A stretch of DNA of 64,000 bases from Auricularia sp. M13 (taxonomy: Eukaryota > Basidiomycota > Agaricomycetes > Auriculariales > Auriculariaceae): the NCBI GenBank assembly GCA_037042915.1, contig CM073197.1:3720001-3784000 (forward strand), written 5' to 3'. Of the stretch, positions 46,511 through 57,670 are shown piece by piece. The notes under the pieces are model-generated. The model was not told the DNA's origin. It saw only the letters and a program-made list of their open reading frames with translations, and ran no database searches. Position 1 is the stretch's first letter. Each line of letters opens with the position of its first letter. A program made the translations under genes and the position numbers.

Positions 46511-47841
46511 TCACCTCGATGCCGTGTATTCCTCGTTCTCGTCCTCGTCCGGAGAGGCAGTCGTCTCGACTTTGTCGAGAATCTGAACAGCGTGCGCCTT
46601 CTCCTCTTGCGCGGCTTCCTCTTGCTGTAGATCCTTCTCCTTCTCATCCTGCTCGTCGACCACCATCAGTGTGTGAGGGACGGTGGGACCTGCAGTGGAT
46701 GCAGCGAGCAGGGCGGGGGCACGCGAGTAGAAGTCAATGCCGTCGAAGATTCCGCTGTCTGACAAGGAGGCGGCAAGACCGGCGCGGAGGAGGAGATCGA
46801 TGAACTGTGCGCGCGAGTCGGGAAAGACAAACGTGTGCATGACGTCGCGGCCCTATGCACTACATGAGCAACAGCACAGAGTGGAAAGCGTGAGAAGCAT
46901 ACGTGTTGACGGAGAACAGCAATGAGCCATTCCTCGCGGATGGGCTCGGTCGCGCCCTGCGCTGCGTGGAACTCGTGCTCGAGCGCAGGATCGTTGTCGT
47001 CCTCGGTCCACTGCTTGCGCCGGTCGTGCGGCACGCGCACGCCGAGCCATGCCCGCCACACCTCCAGCTTACGGCCATCGCGTGCGAGGGCCCGCAGACG
47101 CGCGTGCACTCGGTCCCAGTCGTCCTCATCGCCCTGCCATATGTCCTCGTCGCCATAGTGGCTGCTGCTGCCGTCCAGCTTCCCGCTGTCGTCGTCCAGA
47201 GGGGTCTTAACGTCCGCATCGGCAGGGCGCACCATAAGGCGCACCCAGCGCCGGCGGCGGACCCAGCCACCGACGCGGCCGCGCCATCCTTTCGAGCGGA
47301 AGGCCCAGTTGTACTCGAAGCCATCGTATTGTACCGCGCCGTCGGAGCGCATGTCGACCATCCAGTGCTTGGAGACCCATCGCCAGCTGGGATCCGGCAG
47401 AGTGTACTCTGCAAGGGCGGCAATGGCGTGGGTGCCCGTGGCCTGCCCGGTTTTGCGCACGACGGTAAAGGCTGGCGGGTCGAACGGCAGCAGCGATGCA
47501 GCCGAATAGTACGGTACGCCCAGCAGCGTCGCGCCGCGCTGATTCTCGTACACCGTGGCCCATTCGTAGACGTCGCCGCCGCGCTCTGCCTGGACTTGGA
47601 CGGCGAATGAAACGGCTGAGACGGCGGCAGAATGGTCGCCCCCGACTTCAATTTCCACTGGTGCGGTATCGGCAGCTGACTCTACGGTCTGAGAGGCGAG
47701 CGAAGCAAGGGAGGCCTGGCGGGATGGCTTGGGACGACGGGGCTTGAGGCGTGCAAAGAACGATTGCTTCTTGGCCAGCGCGTCCAGAGCGCCCTGCGTC
47801 TCGCTTGCTGGCACAAGATGCGGCTGCTCCAGCTCAGCCAT
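46511..47841 (-). CDS. Dysferlin/peroxin (Pex23-Spo73-like) domain protein, 426 aa
   Basis: Exons 47841-46903 and 46852-46511, with a 50-bp phase-0 intron. Residues about 85-230 form a dysferlin domain: VYENQRGATLLGVPYYSAAS and LLPFDPPAFT (DysFN type), WRWVSKHWMVDM, then FEYNWAFRSKGWRG and RRRRWVRLMVRP (DysFC type). The W-x-x-x-x-W and RRRRWVR blocks are hallmarks. The domain is shared by yeast Spo73 (prospore membrane) and Pex30-32 (ER-peroxisome contacts). The absence of clear membrane segments fits a Spo73-like soluble form more than Pex30. The rest is a charged linker (DDDSGKLDGSS, WQGDEDDWDRVHARLR) and a C-terminal Glu/Lys-rich tail. The ATG at 47841 precedes AELEQPH. The open frame continues upstream, but nothing suggests coding there. 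Confidence 0.8.
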
Positions 47842-48251
47842 CCCGCAAGACAGGTATGGGGCAGAAGATTGGTGATACGAAGAATTTTCTGAACGAACTT
47901 GGTGGTGAGCAGCAGTAGGCAAGCCGCGGACGGCAGTCGCCGAAGAATCAATGACGCAGTGAACAGCCCAGAGAGGCTTCATAATACTTCTGCAGTTTTT
48001 ATCATTATGTCTGTAATATGTCGCGGCGCTCAAGATGCATCTAGAGATATCACTTAAACATGCAAAACTTCGGTGCCACAAGATGAGGCAACTCAGCGCA
48101 GACAAATTACCATCTATCCCTGAATTATAAACCCATAGTAATCCTGCTACAACAATGGGAGAGTGCCCTAAACGAAGCACAAAGAAGGTGCACAGAGTGA
48201 AGAGGCACGCCACCGATACTGAAGATAAGGAAAGCAACCAGACGGAGGCTG
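47842..48251. other. Intergenic
   Basis: 410 bases upstream of the dysferlin-domain gene. Nothing recognised. Confidence 0.45.
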
Positions 48252-49417
48252 CTAGTCGCACCCCATAGTCACGCCACCATATGGGCCATCGTGATTGGAG
48301 ACGCTGGACGAGAAGATCGACTTCTCGGTGCTATCGATGCAGCCACTTGACGTGTCGTCTTGCGCTACAAGGTGCATTAGGGTATGGTATCGTATAAGCA
48401 GTTCAAGACTGACCAGCACAAACCAAGAAATCTCCTGAGTCAGAAATATGAATCTCTCCTGACGGGTGGCGGTACCCAAGGAACCTGCCCGGAAGGATGG
48501 GGACGGGATCCTGCTTGTTGTTCAGGCGCGTGAGATCAGGCAGCTGGGCGTCGACAAAATCCGCAAAGGCCTGGTTGCCAACCCGGGGAGTGCCATAGCC
48601 GACGAACTTGAAGTTTGTGCCCTCAGGAAGATGCGCCTTGAGGTAGATCGCGTCGAGCATCGAGATGGCTGCGCCGAGCGAGTGCGATGCCAGCGCGACG
48701 TTGGACGTGCCGAACGTGTCCATCGTCGTCTGTACAGCTGTCAGGACGTCAGACGCGGCCCTATTTCCAGTCAGCTGTTGGGAGACTCGAGTGGGAAAAG
48801 ATGGGCAGACAGTGCGTGTGCAGCTTGGAATCCTTGATGCGCCTTAACGCCCGACGGCACGCCCGGGAAGTCGTCGCTGGGAAGCTCGTCGAGGATAGCT
48901 ACGGCATCCACGATAAGGGGAAGGCTGTACAGCGGTAAAGTCGATATTTGTTCTAGCCTGCCTATCAGTCTATGCGAAAGCACGTACATCTTGTCCGGGT
49001 CCGTTCCCTGATGCGCCACGACGACGCTGTCCAACGGTGGATGGTAGCCAACATACCCTACAGGTAGAGGTAAACAAACTATCTTCACGGTCGCTCGCGG
49101 TACGTACAGAATTGGATAACGGTGCCATCGCCCCCGGATGCAGTAGGAATGAACCCTGCGAGCGCGTCGCAGTTGGCTGCATAGCATCGGGCTCAGCGGG
49201 AATCCATTTGATCATGAACGCAAAGGTCAAAGAACGCACGGCCGCAGGTCCAATTCAGCGTCGTCGCGGGATTGCAATATGCCGCCGATGCAAAGAACGA
49301 GAACGGTGTGAACGTCGAAATGTCGGCGGCAGAAAGAACCGTAGGCGTCACGCGGGGCAGGACGGCGCACAGCGCCGCTGCAGGAAGGGAAAGAAAGGTA
49401 AGGAAAGTCGACCGCAT
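48252..49417 (-). CDS. Secreted class 3 (fungal triacylglycerol) lipase, 296 aa
   Basis: Exons 49417-49240, 49176-49108, 49057-48988, 48924-48811, 48760-48414 and 48364-48252. A signal peptide covers about residues 1-20 (FLTFLSLPAAALCAVLP). The lipase 3 core shows FFASAAYC, the strand SVVVAHQGTDP (oxyanion side), then the nucleophile elbow ASHSLGA with catalytic S171, FKFVGYGTPRVGN, and NNKQDPVPILPG carrying D228. RFLGYRHPSGEIHI supplies the catalytic H242. The triad S-D-H and G-x-S-x-G-like elbow (S-H-S-L-G here) are those of Rhizomucor/Thermomyces-type lipases and feruloyl esterases, which hydrolyse acylglycerols or esters outside the cell. The C-terminus ends NHDGPYGGVTMGCD, a typical end of basidiomycete members. 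A TATA box lies 48 bases upstream. A paralogue lies at the right end of the window. Confidence 0.93.
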
Positions 49418-51518
49418 GGCGTCCGCCCAGGGGTGAAGCCTGCAAGGTCGCCGCGCAGGCTACCTTTATAGGTGTGCATGGGATGAGCGTCAGCTTGCAG
49501 ATCAGTTGTTGGCGCAAGCTCTACAGTGCTTGATGCAACCGGCAGCTTGTCGTTGCTTCGAGCCGCACTGTCTGCGCCCACGGCTATGCTTGTTGGATCC
49601 TCTTTCGCACGGAAAGGTAGGGTAACCAGAGAGTAACTCAAGAAGTTTGACCTAGCGGTGCAATTGGCAGGCAGTCTTCGATGCCGGCCACGCATATTAG
49701 CTAGTCAACTGCCGCGGATGGAACTGCTGGTCCCGAGATACCAACAGAGCACAGGAAGTCGTCCTGAACGTTGGTTTTGTAGACCCTTAGTGTGCCCAGC
49801 GAGCAATGGACACAAAACTGGATGCATATCTGAGATTCCAGTCGCAAGGGTGGTAATTTCATAGTCTTGCAGAGTGCCTGGTGAATACGAGCCGTAAGCG
49901 CAGTTGCGGATGAGCATGATAATGGAAGGAAAGAAAGGCGGAGTTTCGAGGCTCGAGTCCTCGGCGGACTCTTCCCGTTCACCTTCCGTCACCGCGTCAC
50001 GAATGGTTGCAGCGAGTCTCGGAGCCATAGAGCAGCTGCATGCTCTGCCTCGATCGCTTTTTTTTTTGCTTGCTAACAGACCATAATGCGGCCCATTTTT
50101 GTGGTATCTTGCTGGGCACGGAAATGGACTTGTTCGCCGCTCAAGGAAAACCGTGGGCTCGACTCTTCTCGACGCCGGATTTTTCGACGCAGATTACAAC
50201 CTCGTTGACGTATTACTGTATCTTGGAGCTCTTTGATTCATGGATTCAAGACAAGGGGTCCAAGGTGTTGTCCAAGCCAAATTCTGCGCTGCTTTGTGCT
50301 GTTTCTCTGTCTCAGAACATGTGGCCTCATTGACCTGATGTTTGCGAGCAAGTTTCTCTGGACAATGGTTTGAAACGCTGCTTCTGAAGGACCTCCATGG
50401 TGCTCGGCGCATGTCGCGGTTCATGGGCATCAGAAGTATGCCAGTCTAACCAACGACTTCTGACCATCTTCAATGGCACATCCGGGTGTGGAAAATAAAC
50501 CTTTTCAGAACACGGCTGCTGTGGTCATCCTATCCGACGTTATCGTGTCGGAATCTTGTACTTTCGTTGCTGGAAACGCTAGCTGCCACGACGTAGCCCG
50601 AACTTCACACTCTAGCCTGTTCAGTCGAACAACTACTTGGCAAGACATGAACTGGGAGGGAGTTTGTCGGTAATTGCTGGACTCTTTCACCGATGGGGCA
50701 TTCTCGTAGGATGTCACGTGATGTGTCGATCTGTCGATCTGCTGCGATCACCGGACGGGCAGTGTGCTTCATGGCGCTTTCCTGGCCTCCGACATTTTCG
50801 AAGGAATGCGGTTGCGGGCCTGGATCATCTCTCCGAAAGGTCATCCTCCCTCGATCTGGCCTTTTTGCCGCGTTGTATTCGCTGGTGAATGCCTGGTGGT
50901 ATCCTCGCCTTGCAAGCATGGCTTTACGGAGGGGCCCTGGATTTGCACTGCGCAATGATGATCGGGGACTAGGGACAATTGATAAAGACTGCACACATGC
51001 AGTGCACCCCGCATCCGTGCATCCGGGCGAGTCGCCGTTAGACACGCCATGTCGGTCGTAAGTCTCTGGTGAGCAATTCGCCTGGGCGCCATGCAGACCT
51101 ATTCATTACGATTTGAGTTCATATGTACCAAATCGCGCTGACCTGCGATATTAGGATGAATAAGCGAGAGGCATGGATGTGCAGATCAGCGAGCTAAATA
51201 TAGGATGCAGGACTGCGCAATGCACTGCGGCTCGCGTGCTCATTGTCTTGGCACCTGTGCGGGGTCTCAAGAGTGCAGCAGCAATGCTGCAATAACCTAC
51301 AGCACCTAGCTTGTTGTAAAGTTGGAGAGCGACAGGATCACGTCGGTAAGTTCCAGGCACTCTCCTAGAGATACGGACCGTGGCCGCTGAACTCCGTCCT
51401 CCCGCTCGCAGTATTCTTCGCACGGTGATCCGGTCTAGTCCTTTGTCTGACATATCCTCCGTGTGTTGAGATCTAAGAAGGCGCTCAAGCTCTCCCTCTT
51501 CCCATATCTCTCACCTCG
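49418..51518. other. Intergenic, promoter side of lipase and of GH79-like gene
   Basis: 2.1 kb between two divergent secreted-enzyme genes. Only the lipase TATA box is recognised. Confidence 0.5.
49465..49470 (-). promoter_or_regulatory. TATA box of the 48252-49417 lipase
   Basis: TATAAA on the minus strand (in CCTATAAAGG), 48 bases before the ATG. Confidence 0.65.
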
Positions 51519-54376
51519 ATGTTCGTCCCCGTTCTGGTCTTGCTTTCCATAGCCGCTCCCGCATGCCACGCAGAAATCAGCACCTACGAGTATCCAGTAC
51601 CACGGCCTACGCCTGGTTACACCTATAAGGCACACTTCCCCACACTCTACTACACCCTCGCACGACTAACCGTTGCTTCAGGGATGGCAGGCGTACGATT
51701 GGACCCAGCCGTTGGAAGACCCTCCGCTGCCAGCCCAACCTCCTCCGTTGGATTTCACAGTCGAGCTCGACACCTCTGGCAATCCTCAAGCCAGTCAGGA
51801 GCAGCTCGGAACGTTCCTGGGGATGAGCCTGGAGATGTCTCTCGCTGAGGCTATCAGTGCGTACACTCCTTCGTTTGTCTATCTCACGCAAGCTAATGTT
51901 GGAGAACTAGTTGGCCCGAACAAGTACGCATATCTCCTCGCTTCCCTCGCGCATGCTCACCTTCCCCAGGACGTGGCTCCGTCCACAGTTTCTCAATCTT
52001 ATGTCCACGGTCAAGGAGCGCGGGGGCACACCAGTATTGCGGCTCGGTGGCAACACCCAGGAGAAGGCGCAGATGGTCGATGACCTCCCGAATTATGCTG
52101 CCATTTACAAGTTCGCTCACGGTCCAACTGGTTATGTGCGTGGATCGTCGTTTGGCAGGCAGGCTACTGAGCTTACACGGGAACGTAGACCAACACCCCC
52201 ACCGTCTTTTACAAGCTTTCCATCATCGAAGCAATGCGCGCTGTCTCCGATCTCTTAGACATAAAATGGTTTTTGGGTATGGAAAGCTTCCTTCGGCTAC
52301 GCCGTGCATCCCTGATGGTTCTCAGGCATCCCTATGAATAAGACGTCTGTTAAAAGCCCCTCTCGGCGCGTGCAACGCAGCTAATTCCTGTCGCAGAGAC
52401 CCTCCCCGGCTGGACATCATCGAGAAAGGCGAGCCCATTCTGGGAGATTATCTTTGGGGGTGGTACGTCTGATCCCGCAATCCGCCAAGCATGTCTCACT
52501 AGCATCTCAGGCAACTCGGCAATGAACCAGGTGCTGGATGTCTTTCCCTCGTTTTGCAAACCGTACTCACCTCTTACGTCGATGTAGATCTGTACAAGGA
52601 TCATGGATACAGGTATCCCAAGCATGACTTGACCTATTTTACAGATTCGCTAACTACAATTACCCCCCATTGTCTAGGCCCAAGGAGTACAGCCCCGAGG
52701 ACTATATCACGGAGTACCTCTCCGTCATCAACGCCCTTCGCAGTAATCCCAACATCAAGCAGCCCAACAAGCTCGGCGGGCCCGGCGTCTGCTGCGATGC
52801 GAACTGGAGTACGCAACGTCTTATCGACGAGTACAAATACCTGGATCGCGGTGCGCAAGCGTCCCGAGGGCGGAGCTTTGAGTTGCCGGACTGACAGCCT
52901 TGATCGCAGTTGGAGACGCCTTGAACTGTGTAATCATTGGTATTTACTTCGGGGCGTGCATTTCGAGCCGTGTCTGATATTTTTTTTCTTCGCATTGCGC
53001 AGAACATTACCCAACGGACAATTGCCCTGTCGGTCAGTTGCGCAACTTCGTGTACATGACTAAGCTGCTTACTAAGCCCTGGCAGATCCCGGCCGGCCGA
53101 CACCCCAACAGGCAATGAATGCCGCGATGAATGTGGGTCTTCACAGATACTGCAGCTGTATTCCGTATAAACTGATATTCTCTTTACTAGCATCAATATG
53201 CGATCAACTTTGCCAATATTTACGATTCTGTGGTTCAATCTGCGAAGAAGTACAACAAGCCAATCATCCTGCTCGAGACCAACACTGGCTCGTGCAATGG
53301 GTTCCTGGGATATAGCGACGCCTTTGCTGCTGCATTGTGGGCGCTTGATTTGGCCATGACAGTATGTATTCCTGCGAGGGATAGCAGGTCCAATCTGCTG
53401 ACAAATACTTGCAACTCAGCTGGCGGCCAGAGACTGGACTCACATGATGCTGCACTTGGGCGGACAGCAAGCGTACTACAATGTTTGTCTTACCAATCTC
53501 CTCGCGCCTTTACCGCAGGAAAGACTGATGACCTTCAACGTTTCAGCCGTTCGTTCCCCCGCCGCACAACGCGAGCGCGCCGTTCATGTGGACCGTTGGT
53601 CCGCCCATGTACGCCATCCTCACGGTTGCCGAGGCCATCGGCCCCACAGGAAAGGCACGCGTCGCAGAGCTGAAGCAGGGCGATCAGGCGCTGAACGACC
53701 TCACGCCGGGCTACGTTATTTACGAGAACAACCAGCCAGCGCGGGTTCTTTTGATCAACTACATGAGCGACCCGTCTGGCGCACATGACTATACGGCGCG
53801 CATTGCGTGGAATGGTCAACAGGTGCGGACGAGGTAAGATGGCGCCTCGATGTTCTGGATGAGCGCTCATTCAGGGCCGGCGCAGGATGCTGCATGCCGA
53901 ACGCGTCACGACGAAGATTCCCAACGTCACGTGGGCCGGGCAGGTACGGGCTGCCCGATACAGCGTCTGAACAGTGATGATGACGATTGGCGCAGTCATT
54001 TGGTGGCTACTTCGAGTCGGACGGGCTGCTTCGCGGCGAGCAAGAAACAGAGACGGTAACATGCACCGGCGGGGTCTGCCCCATCCGTGTACCAGGGCCG
54101 TCCGCCATGCTGGTCTTTCTGACCGACACAGCATACAATGCGGACGACACCGCCAAGACGTTCGCCACGTCGCACACGACGAGGATGCACAATACTGCCG
54201 CGGTGGACGGCTTATCGTTGGCCACCTCGAACGGTATTGATGCGCGAATGCGCGCAAAGATGCGGGGCACCAGCACGAGTGGGTACAAGAAGAAGGAGGC
54301 CAACTCGTCTGCCAGGGGCGTCAGGCACGCTTCAGTTGGCCTTCTGGTTGCTGCCGCATTAGCTGTGTTGGCTTGA
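51519..54376 (+). CDS. GH79-like glycoside hydrolase, GPI-anchored type, 639 aa, 18 exons
   Basis: Exons: 51519-51596, 51682-51856, 51911-51923, 51970-52135, 52189-52276, 52326-52344, 52397-52459, 52511-52530, 52588-52612, 52645-52850, 52910-52939, 53003-53032, 53086-53132, 53191-53361, 53420-53482, 53547-53833, 53886-53943 and 53996-54376. The frame closes at each join. A signal peptide covers about 1-18 (VLVLLSIAAPACHA). Then come FLGMSLEMS, TPVLRLGGNTQ, IKWFLGIPMN, GDYLWGQLGNEPDLY with a likely acid/base Glu in GNEP, VIIEHYPTDNC, and KPIILLETNTGSC with a likely nucleophile Glu in LLET. LHLGGQQAYYN and the C-terminal GH79 beta domain (PGYVIYENNQPARVLLINY, TWAGQSFGGYF) follow. Relatives include fungal beta-glucuronidases acting on arabinogalactan or heparan-like glycans. 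The tail (SARGVRHASVGLLVAAALAV) suggests a GPI anchor. Confidence 0.88.
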
Positions 54377-54505
54377 GCGACATGCAGTGGTTGTGTGTGG
54401 ACTCAGACTTGTACTGGAGTGTCGGACTCGGGATGTAGTGTTTAGAATCTTAGCGCTTGTATATCCATTGGCGCGTCTAATTAGTGCTACACTACAGAAT
54501 TGAGC

Positions 54506-54511
54506 ATCGAG
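54506..54511. other. Target site duplication, left copy
   Basis: ATCGAG directly before the left terminal inverted repeat. An identical hexamer follows the right repeat at 56972-56977. Confidence 0.6.
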
Positions 54512-54967
54512 TATGAGTACTATTTGGCCCATTTATTCAAAACCGACTCAACACATAAAATTTACACACCGACTCCAATAGAGCATACAACTCATCAGGA
54601 AGCTTAGAGGGGCTTCTCTTAATGTTTGATGCTGAAATTCTGGTGTGGATCGGAAAATTTGTGTTTTCTGTCGTCAGTCGTGCTCGCCGGACAGTGTCGT
54701 GACGTGAATTTCCGCGAGCTCGGCCGTTTCCGAAGCTCCGGATGTTTCTTTCTCACTCCGCTCTCCTTCCGTCCACCGCTCTGCAGCACGCCAGGACCCC
54801 GTATGCGGCTTACGCAGGCGCAGGAAATAGACAAAAGTCTTTATAATTAGGAATATTACTTGATTAACACGTGCTCTGCGCTTCATTCACTGTTTTGGAC
54901 CGACTGGCTGATCCCCGGCCCCTTGCTGCCCTTGCTCCAACACTGCTCCAAACCATTCTCGACATCA
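54512..54967 (+). repeat. Long terminal inverted repeat, left arm
   Basis: Matches the reverse complement of 56506-56971. Near-perfect in the outer 400 bp. Insertions of a few bases appear near 54925-54945. Confidence 0.9.
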
Positions 54968-55267
54968 ATCAAAGTCATGCATACGATATATTACCACCGT
55001 GATTGGTAGAAATGTCTTATCTATGTTCCCTTCAGCATCGGAGGTCTCGGGAATTGGTCTAACGGATTTTCTACGGCTTGCGGTCCTCTTTTACTGAAAC
55101 GTGCAGCTGCTTGTGTTCACTCTAGTTCGCTCGTATCTCTCAGCGCATTTTACATCCAAGTGCAGTGTGCCTTTCTCCCTCAACTCTGAGGGCCACGCAC
55201 TATCTCATGCACCCCTACCTCCTTGCTCCTTGTGCTTCTGCACATACCACCTTTGCCCCATTGGGTT

Positions 55268-56110
55268 CTACTTTGGTGAAGACATTGAGAAGTACCTGAC
55301 ACACCTGCCAGTGTAGGTGATGTTCAGCAGCTTCAGCGGCCTACCGCCGATACTCGTCCAGGCGATGAGATCACACAGTTCGCGCACACAGCGATGCTGG
55401 CGGGCGTGCATGTGCAGCACGAGCTGTCTGAGGATGCTGTGCATGTGTTCCAGATGTTCCCGTTCCTTAGGCCTCGTTAGGCCCGTCCAATCCGAAAATG
55501 TGGCCGCGGAAGGGCGGCGCTGGTTTGACAACTCGGGAACAGTGAGCCCCTCGCGGTGTGAGACGATGTCCTTGTGTGGCTCGTCGGACGCGAGCACCTC
55601 GGGAACGAACATGCCGTCGGGCCGATACCATGCTCCGCGTGAGTCACAGCTGGTGTTCGTCGCCGTGCGATAGCCCGCAGACTGGCCCGTGAAGCACGGG
55701 ATGTTGGTCGGGCGGGGACGCCATGGAAGTCGGTGGATGAGTCGATGATGTCGCCTAATTGTTTGAAGCAGACGCAGTGAGTCAGGCATTGGACTGAAGA
55801 AATGAGAGAAGCCTACTCCAGTCAATACTGCGCTGTCCAAGACCTCAGAATCTTGACGACGCCGTTGAGGATGCAACTGGAGGTCGACGAGTTTCGTGTA
55901 GCGCTTCCCCTTGCGCGCGAGTTTCGCGAGCTCGATCTCAGCCGCAACTTGCAGCCAGGCCTGAAGGATGTTCTCAGGGTCGGGGTGGTCACTGCGGCCG
56001 GACCTGTCCCGGGGGACGGGTTAACAATAACAGAAAGGATGATAGTGGGATTCCAAAGTTCAGTACACTTACCGATCCGCGCGACGTTCAGAGCCGCAAG
56101 CCGCGAGCAT
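55268..56110 (-). CDS. Candidate gene inside the long-TIR element, 257 aa, unknown
   Basis: Model: exon 56110-56073 joined to 56003-55268 through a 69-bp GT..AG intron. The start MLAACGSERRADR joins SGRSDHPDPENILQAW. Further on are AEIELAKLARKGKRYTKLVD, GAWYRPDGMFVPEVLASD, VSHREGLTVPELSNQ, EREHLEHMHSILRQLVLHMH and RQHRCVRELCDLIAW. The mix of charged helices and few hydrophobic runs suggests a soluble nuclear or cytosolic protein. I see no DDE transposase, helicase or integrase motif. An overlapping frame just upstream (LLIALFGSSYGTEYWNFPF) is also protein-like, so the 5' end may be different. It may be a captured host gene fragment or an element-encoded protein. Support rests on the open frame and splice sites only. 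Confidence 0.35.
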
Positions 56111-56505
56111 TCTCATACCGCACGAAGCTGTTCGTCTCGGGCTTGAAGGGGAAATTCCAGTACTCGGTGCCATACGAGGACCCGAAAAGCGCGATGAGCA
56201 GCATATCGTCGTGCGCCGCGTTCAACGTCCGACAGACAGCTACCTTTCATAGGGGGAAGCAGATAACTATTCAATGAGATTATGGACGTCCATGAACGAG
56301 GTAAATGAACGGACAGCTGTTTATAGCCTCAGATAAATCAAGTGGCAGCCAAGGGAGATGTGGTGAATCAGGAGGGCAACACAGCGGCAGCAGCAGAAGA
56401 TTTGTTGACCGGTTGTGGGACTTGCTGGCCAGGGAAACAAGGAATAGACATCAATAAGATAGTTATACCAAGACTTATGGCACAAAAACCATGCGCATGG
56501 GTCTC

Positions 56506-56971
56506 GTTGATGGCGAGAATGGCTTGGAGCAGTGTTGGAGCAGCGGCAAGGGCAGAGCAAGGGGCCGGGGATCAGCCAGTCGGTCCAAAACAGTGAATGA
56601 AGCGCAGAGCACGTGTTAATCAAGTAATATTCCTAATTATAAAGACTTTTGTCTATTTCCTGCGCCTGCGTAAGCCGCATACGGGGTCCTGGCGTGCTGC
56701 AGAGCGGTGGACGGAAGGAGAGCGGAGTGAGAAAGAAACATCCGGAGCTTCGGAAACGGCCGAGCTCGCGGAAATTCACGTCACGACACTGTCCGGCGAG
56801 CACGACTGACGACAGAAAACACAAATTTTCCGATCCACACCAGAATTTCAGCATCAAACATTAAGAGAAGCCCCTCTAAGCTTCCTGATGAGTTGTATGC
56901 TCTATTGGAGTCGGTGTGTAAATTTTATGTGTTGAGTCGGTTTTGAATAAATGGGCCAAATAGTACTCATA
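56506..56971 (-). repeat. Long terminal inverted repeat, right arm
   Basis: Inverted copy of 54512-54967. Its inner end contains a few extra bases relative to the left arm. Confidence 0.9.
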
Positions 56972-56977
56972 ATCGAG
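56972..56977. other. Target site duplication, right copy
   Basis: ATCGAG directly after the right terminal inverted repeat. Confidence 0.6.
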
Positions 56978-57670
56978 TTCCCCACATCTGAGAACACCGT
57001 CTCTTCAACAGCAGCCCTTGCTAAGGACATATCACTTTGGCGTGCTCCTTGGAATCGAGGACTTTGGCATACCTACTTGATGTAACGAGACCGAGGAATG
57101 GATGTGCGTTGCAGCCGAAGTGACTGGTCATGCCGATCGATGCTCCACCGTGTCCGTGTCTGCTCCACCGTGTTTTTTTGCAGCTCTTGGCAACATTCGT
57201 CAGCATTGCGAGAGACAAACGACTATCATTGCAAAGTGTGCCTTGCGGAGTCTGGACAGGCCGATTGGGATTCTTTTGGCACGTTCTGCAAGCTAATCAG
57301 TGCATAGATGATCTGGGAATGCATGACGTCGATTCACGTGCAAGAAGGAGGTGAGAATATCGTCCCAGCGAAGCTCAACGAGCTCTGGCCCCCCGGGCGC
57401 TGTGGGATTTTGTGCGCGGCGGGCGTGTTGTTGACGCGTCGCGGAAGCAGAACGCTGATCCGAAGACGAGCTGCCGAATCGCAGTGAATCAGAGTGACGT
57501 CGCGCGTCGGATTGGGCCGACGGACAGGTTACGCTCTGGAAATTGGCGCGTCACTTGACTGTGTTCGTTTTGTTTTTTCCCGTGCCGTTCTCGCTTTTTC
57601 TACTGCCAACCCCGGTCGCCCCGTAGACCCCACTGCTCGTTGGCCCGGCCGACGTCGATGCTCCTGGCTC
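56978..57670. other. Intergenic, 5' side of the OGT-like gene
   Basis: 0.7 kb between the element and the OGT-like ATG. The last 180 bases keep an open frame without an ATG and probably belong to the leader. Confidence 0.5.

Larger units (their letters stand above)
54512..56971. mobile_element. 2.46-kb element with about 456-bp terminal inverted repeats
   Basis: The left arm (54512-54967) begins TATGAGTACTATTTGG. The right arm (56506-56971) ends with its reverse complement, CCAAATAGTACTCATA. The arms match almost base for base over about 400 bp (for instance they encode an identical 71-residue frame at 54619-54834 and 56649-56864) and drift apart only at their inner ends. ATCGAG flanks both sides as a 6-bp target duplication. 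The 1.5-kb interior carries one candidate gene on the minus strand and no transposase motif that I recognise. Long arms are typical of Mutator-like and some Zisupton or foldback elements, but the 6-bp duplication and lack of a transposase leave the class open. The high arm identity suggests a fairly recent insertion. Confidence 0.85.

Noticed and set aside
46666-48261. 531-codon reading of the dysferlin-domain gene starting far upstream
   Set aside because: The extra N-terminus before 47841 is low quality and lacks a proper ATG at its beginning. The shorter start precedes the recognisable protein.
54619-54834. Identical 71-residue frames in both arms of the long-TIR element
   Set aside because: They are identical because the arms are inverted copies. 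The peptide has no motif and is better explained as non-coding repeat sequence.
57494-57670. Extending the OGT-like start upstream in frame
   Set aside because: There is no ATG between 57494 and 57671 in that frame, and the added residues show no conserved feature.
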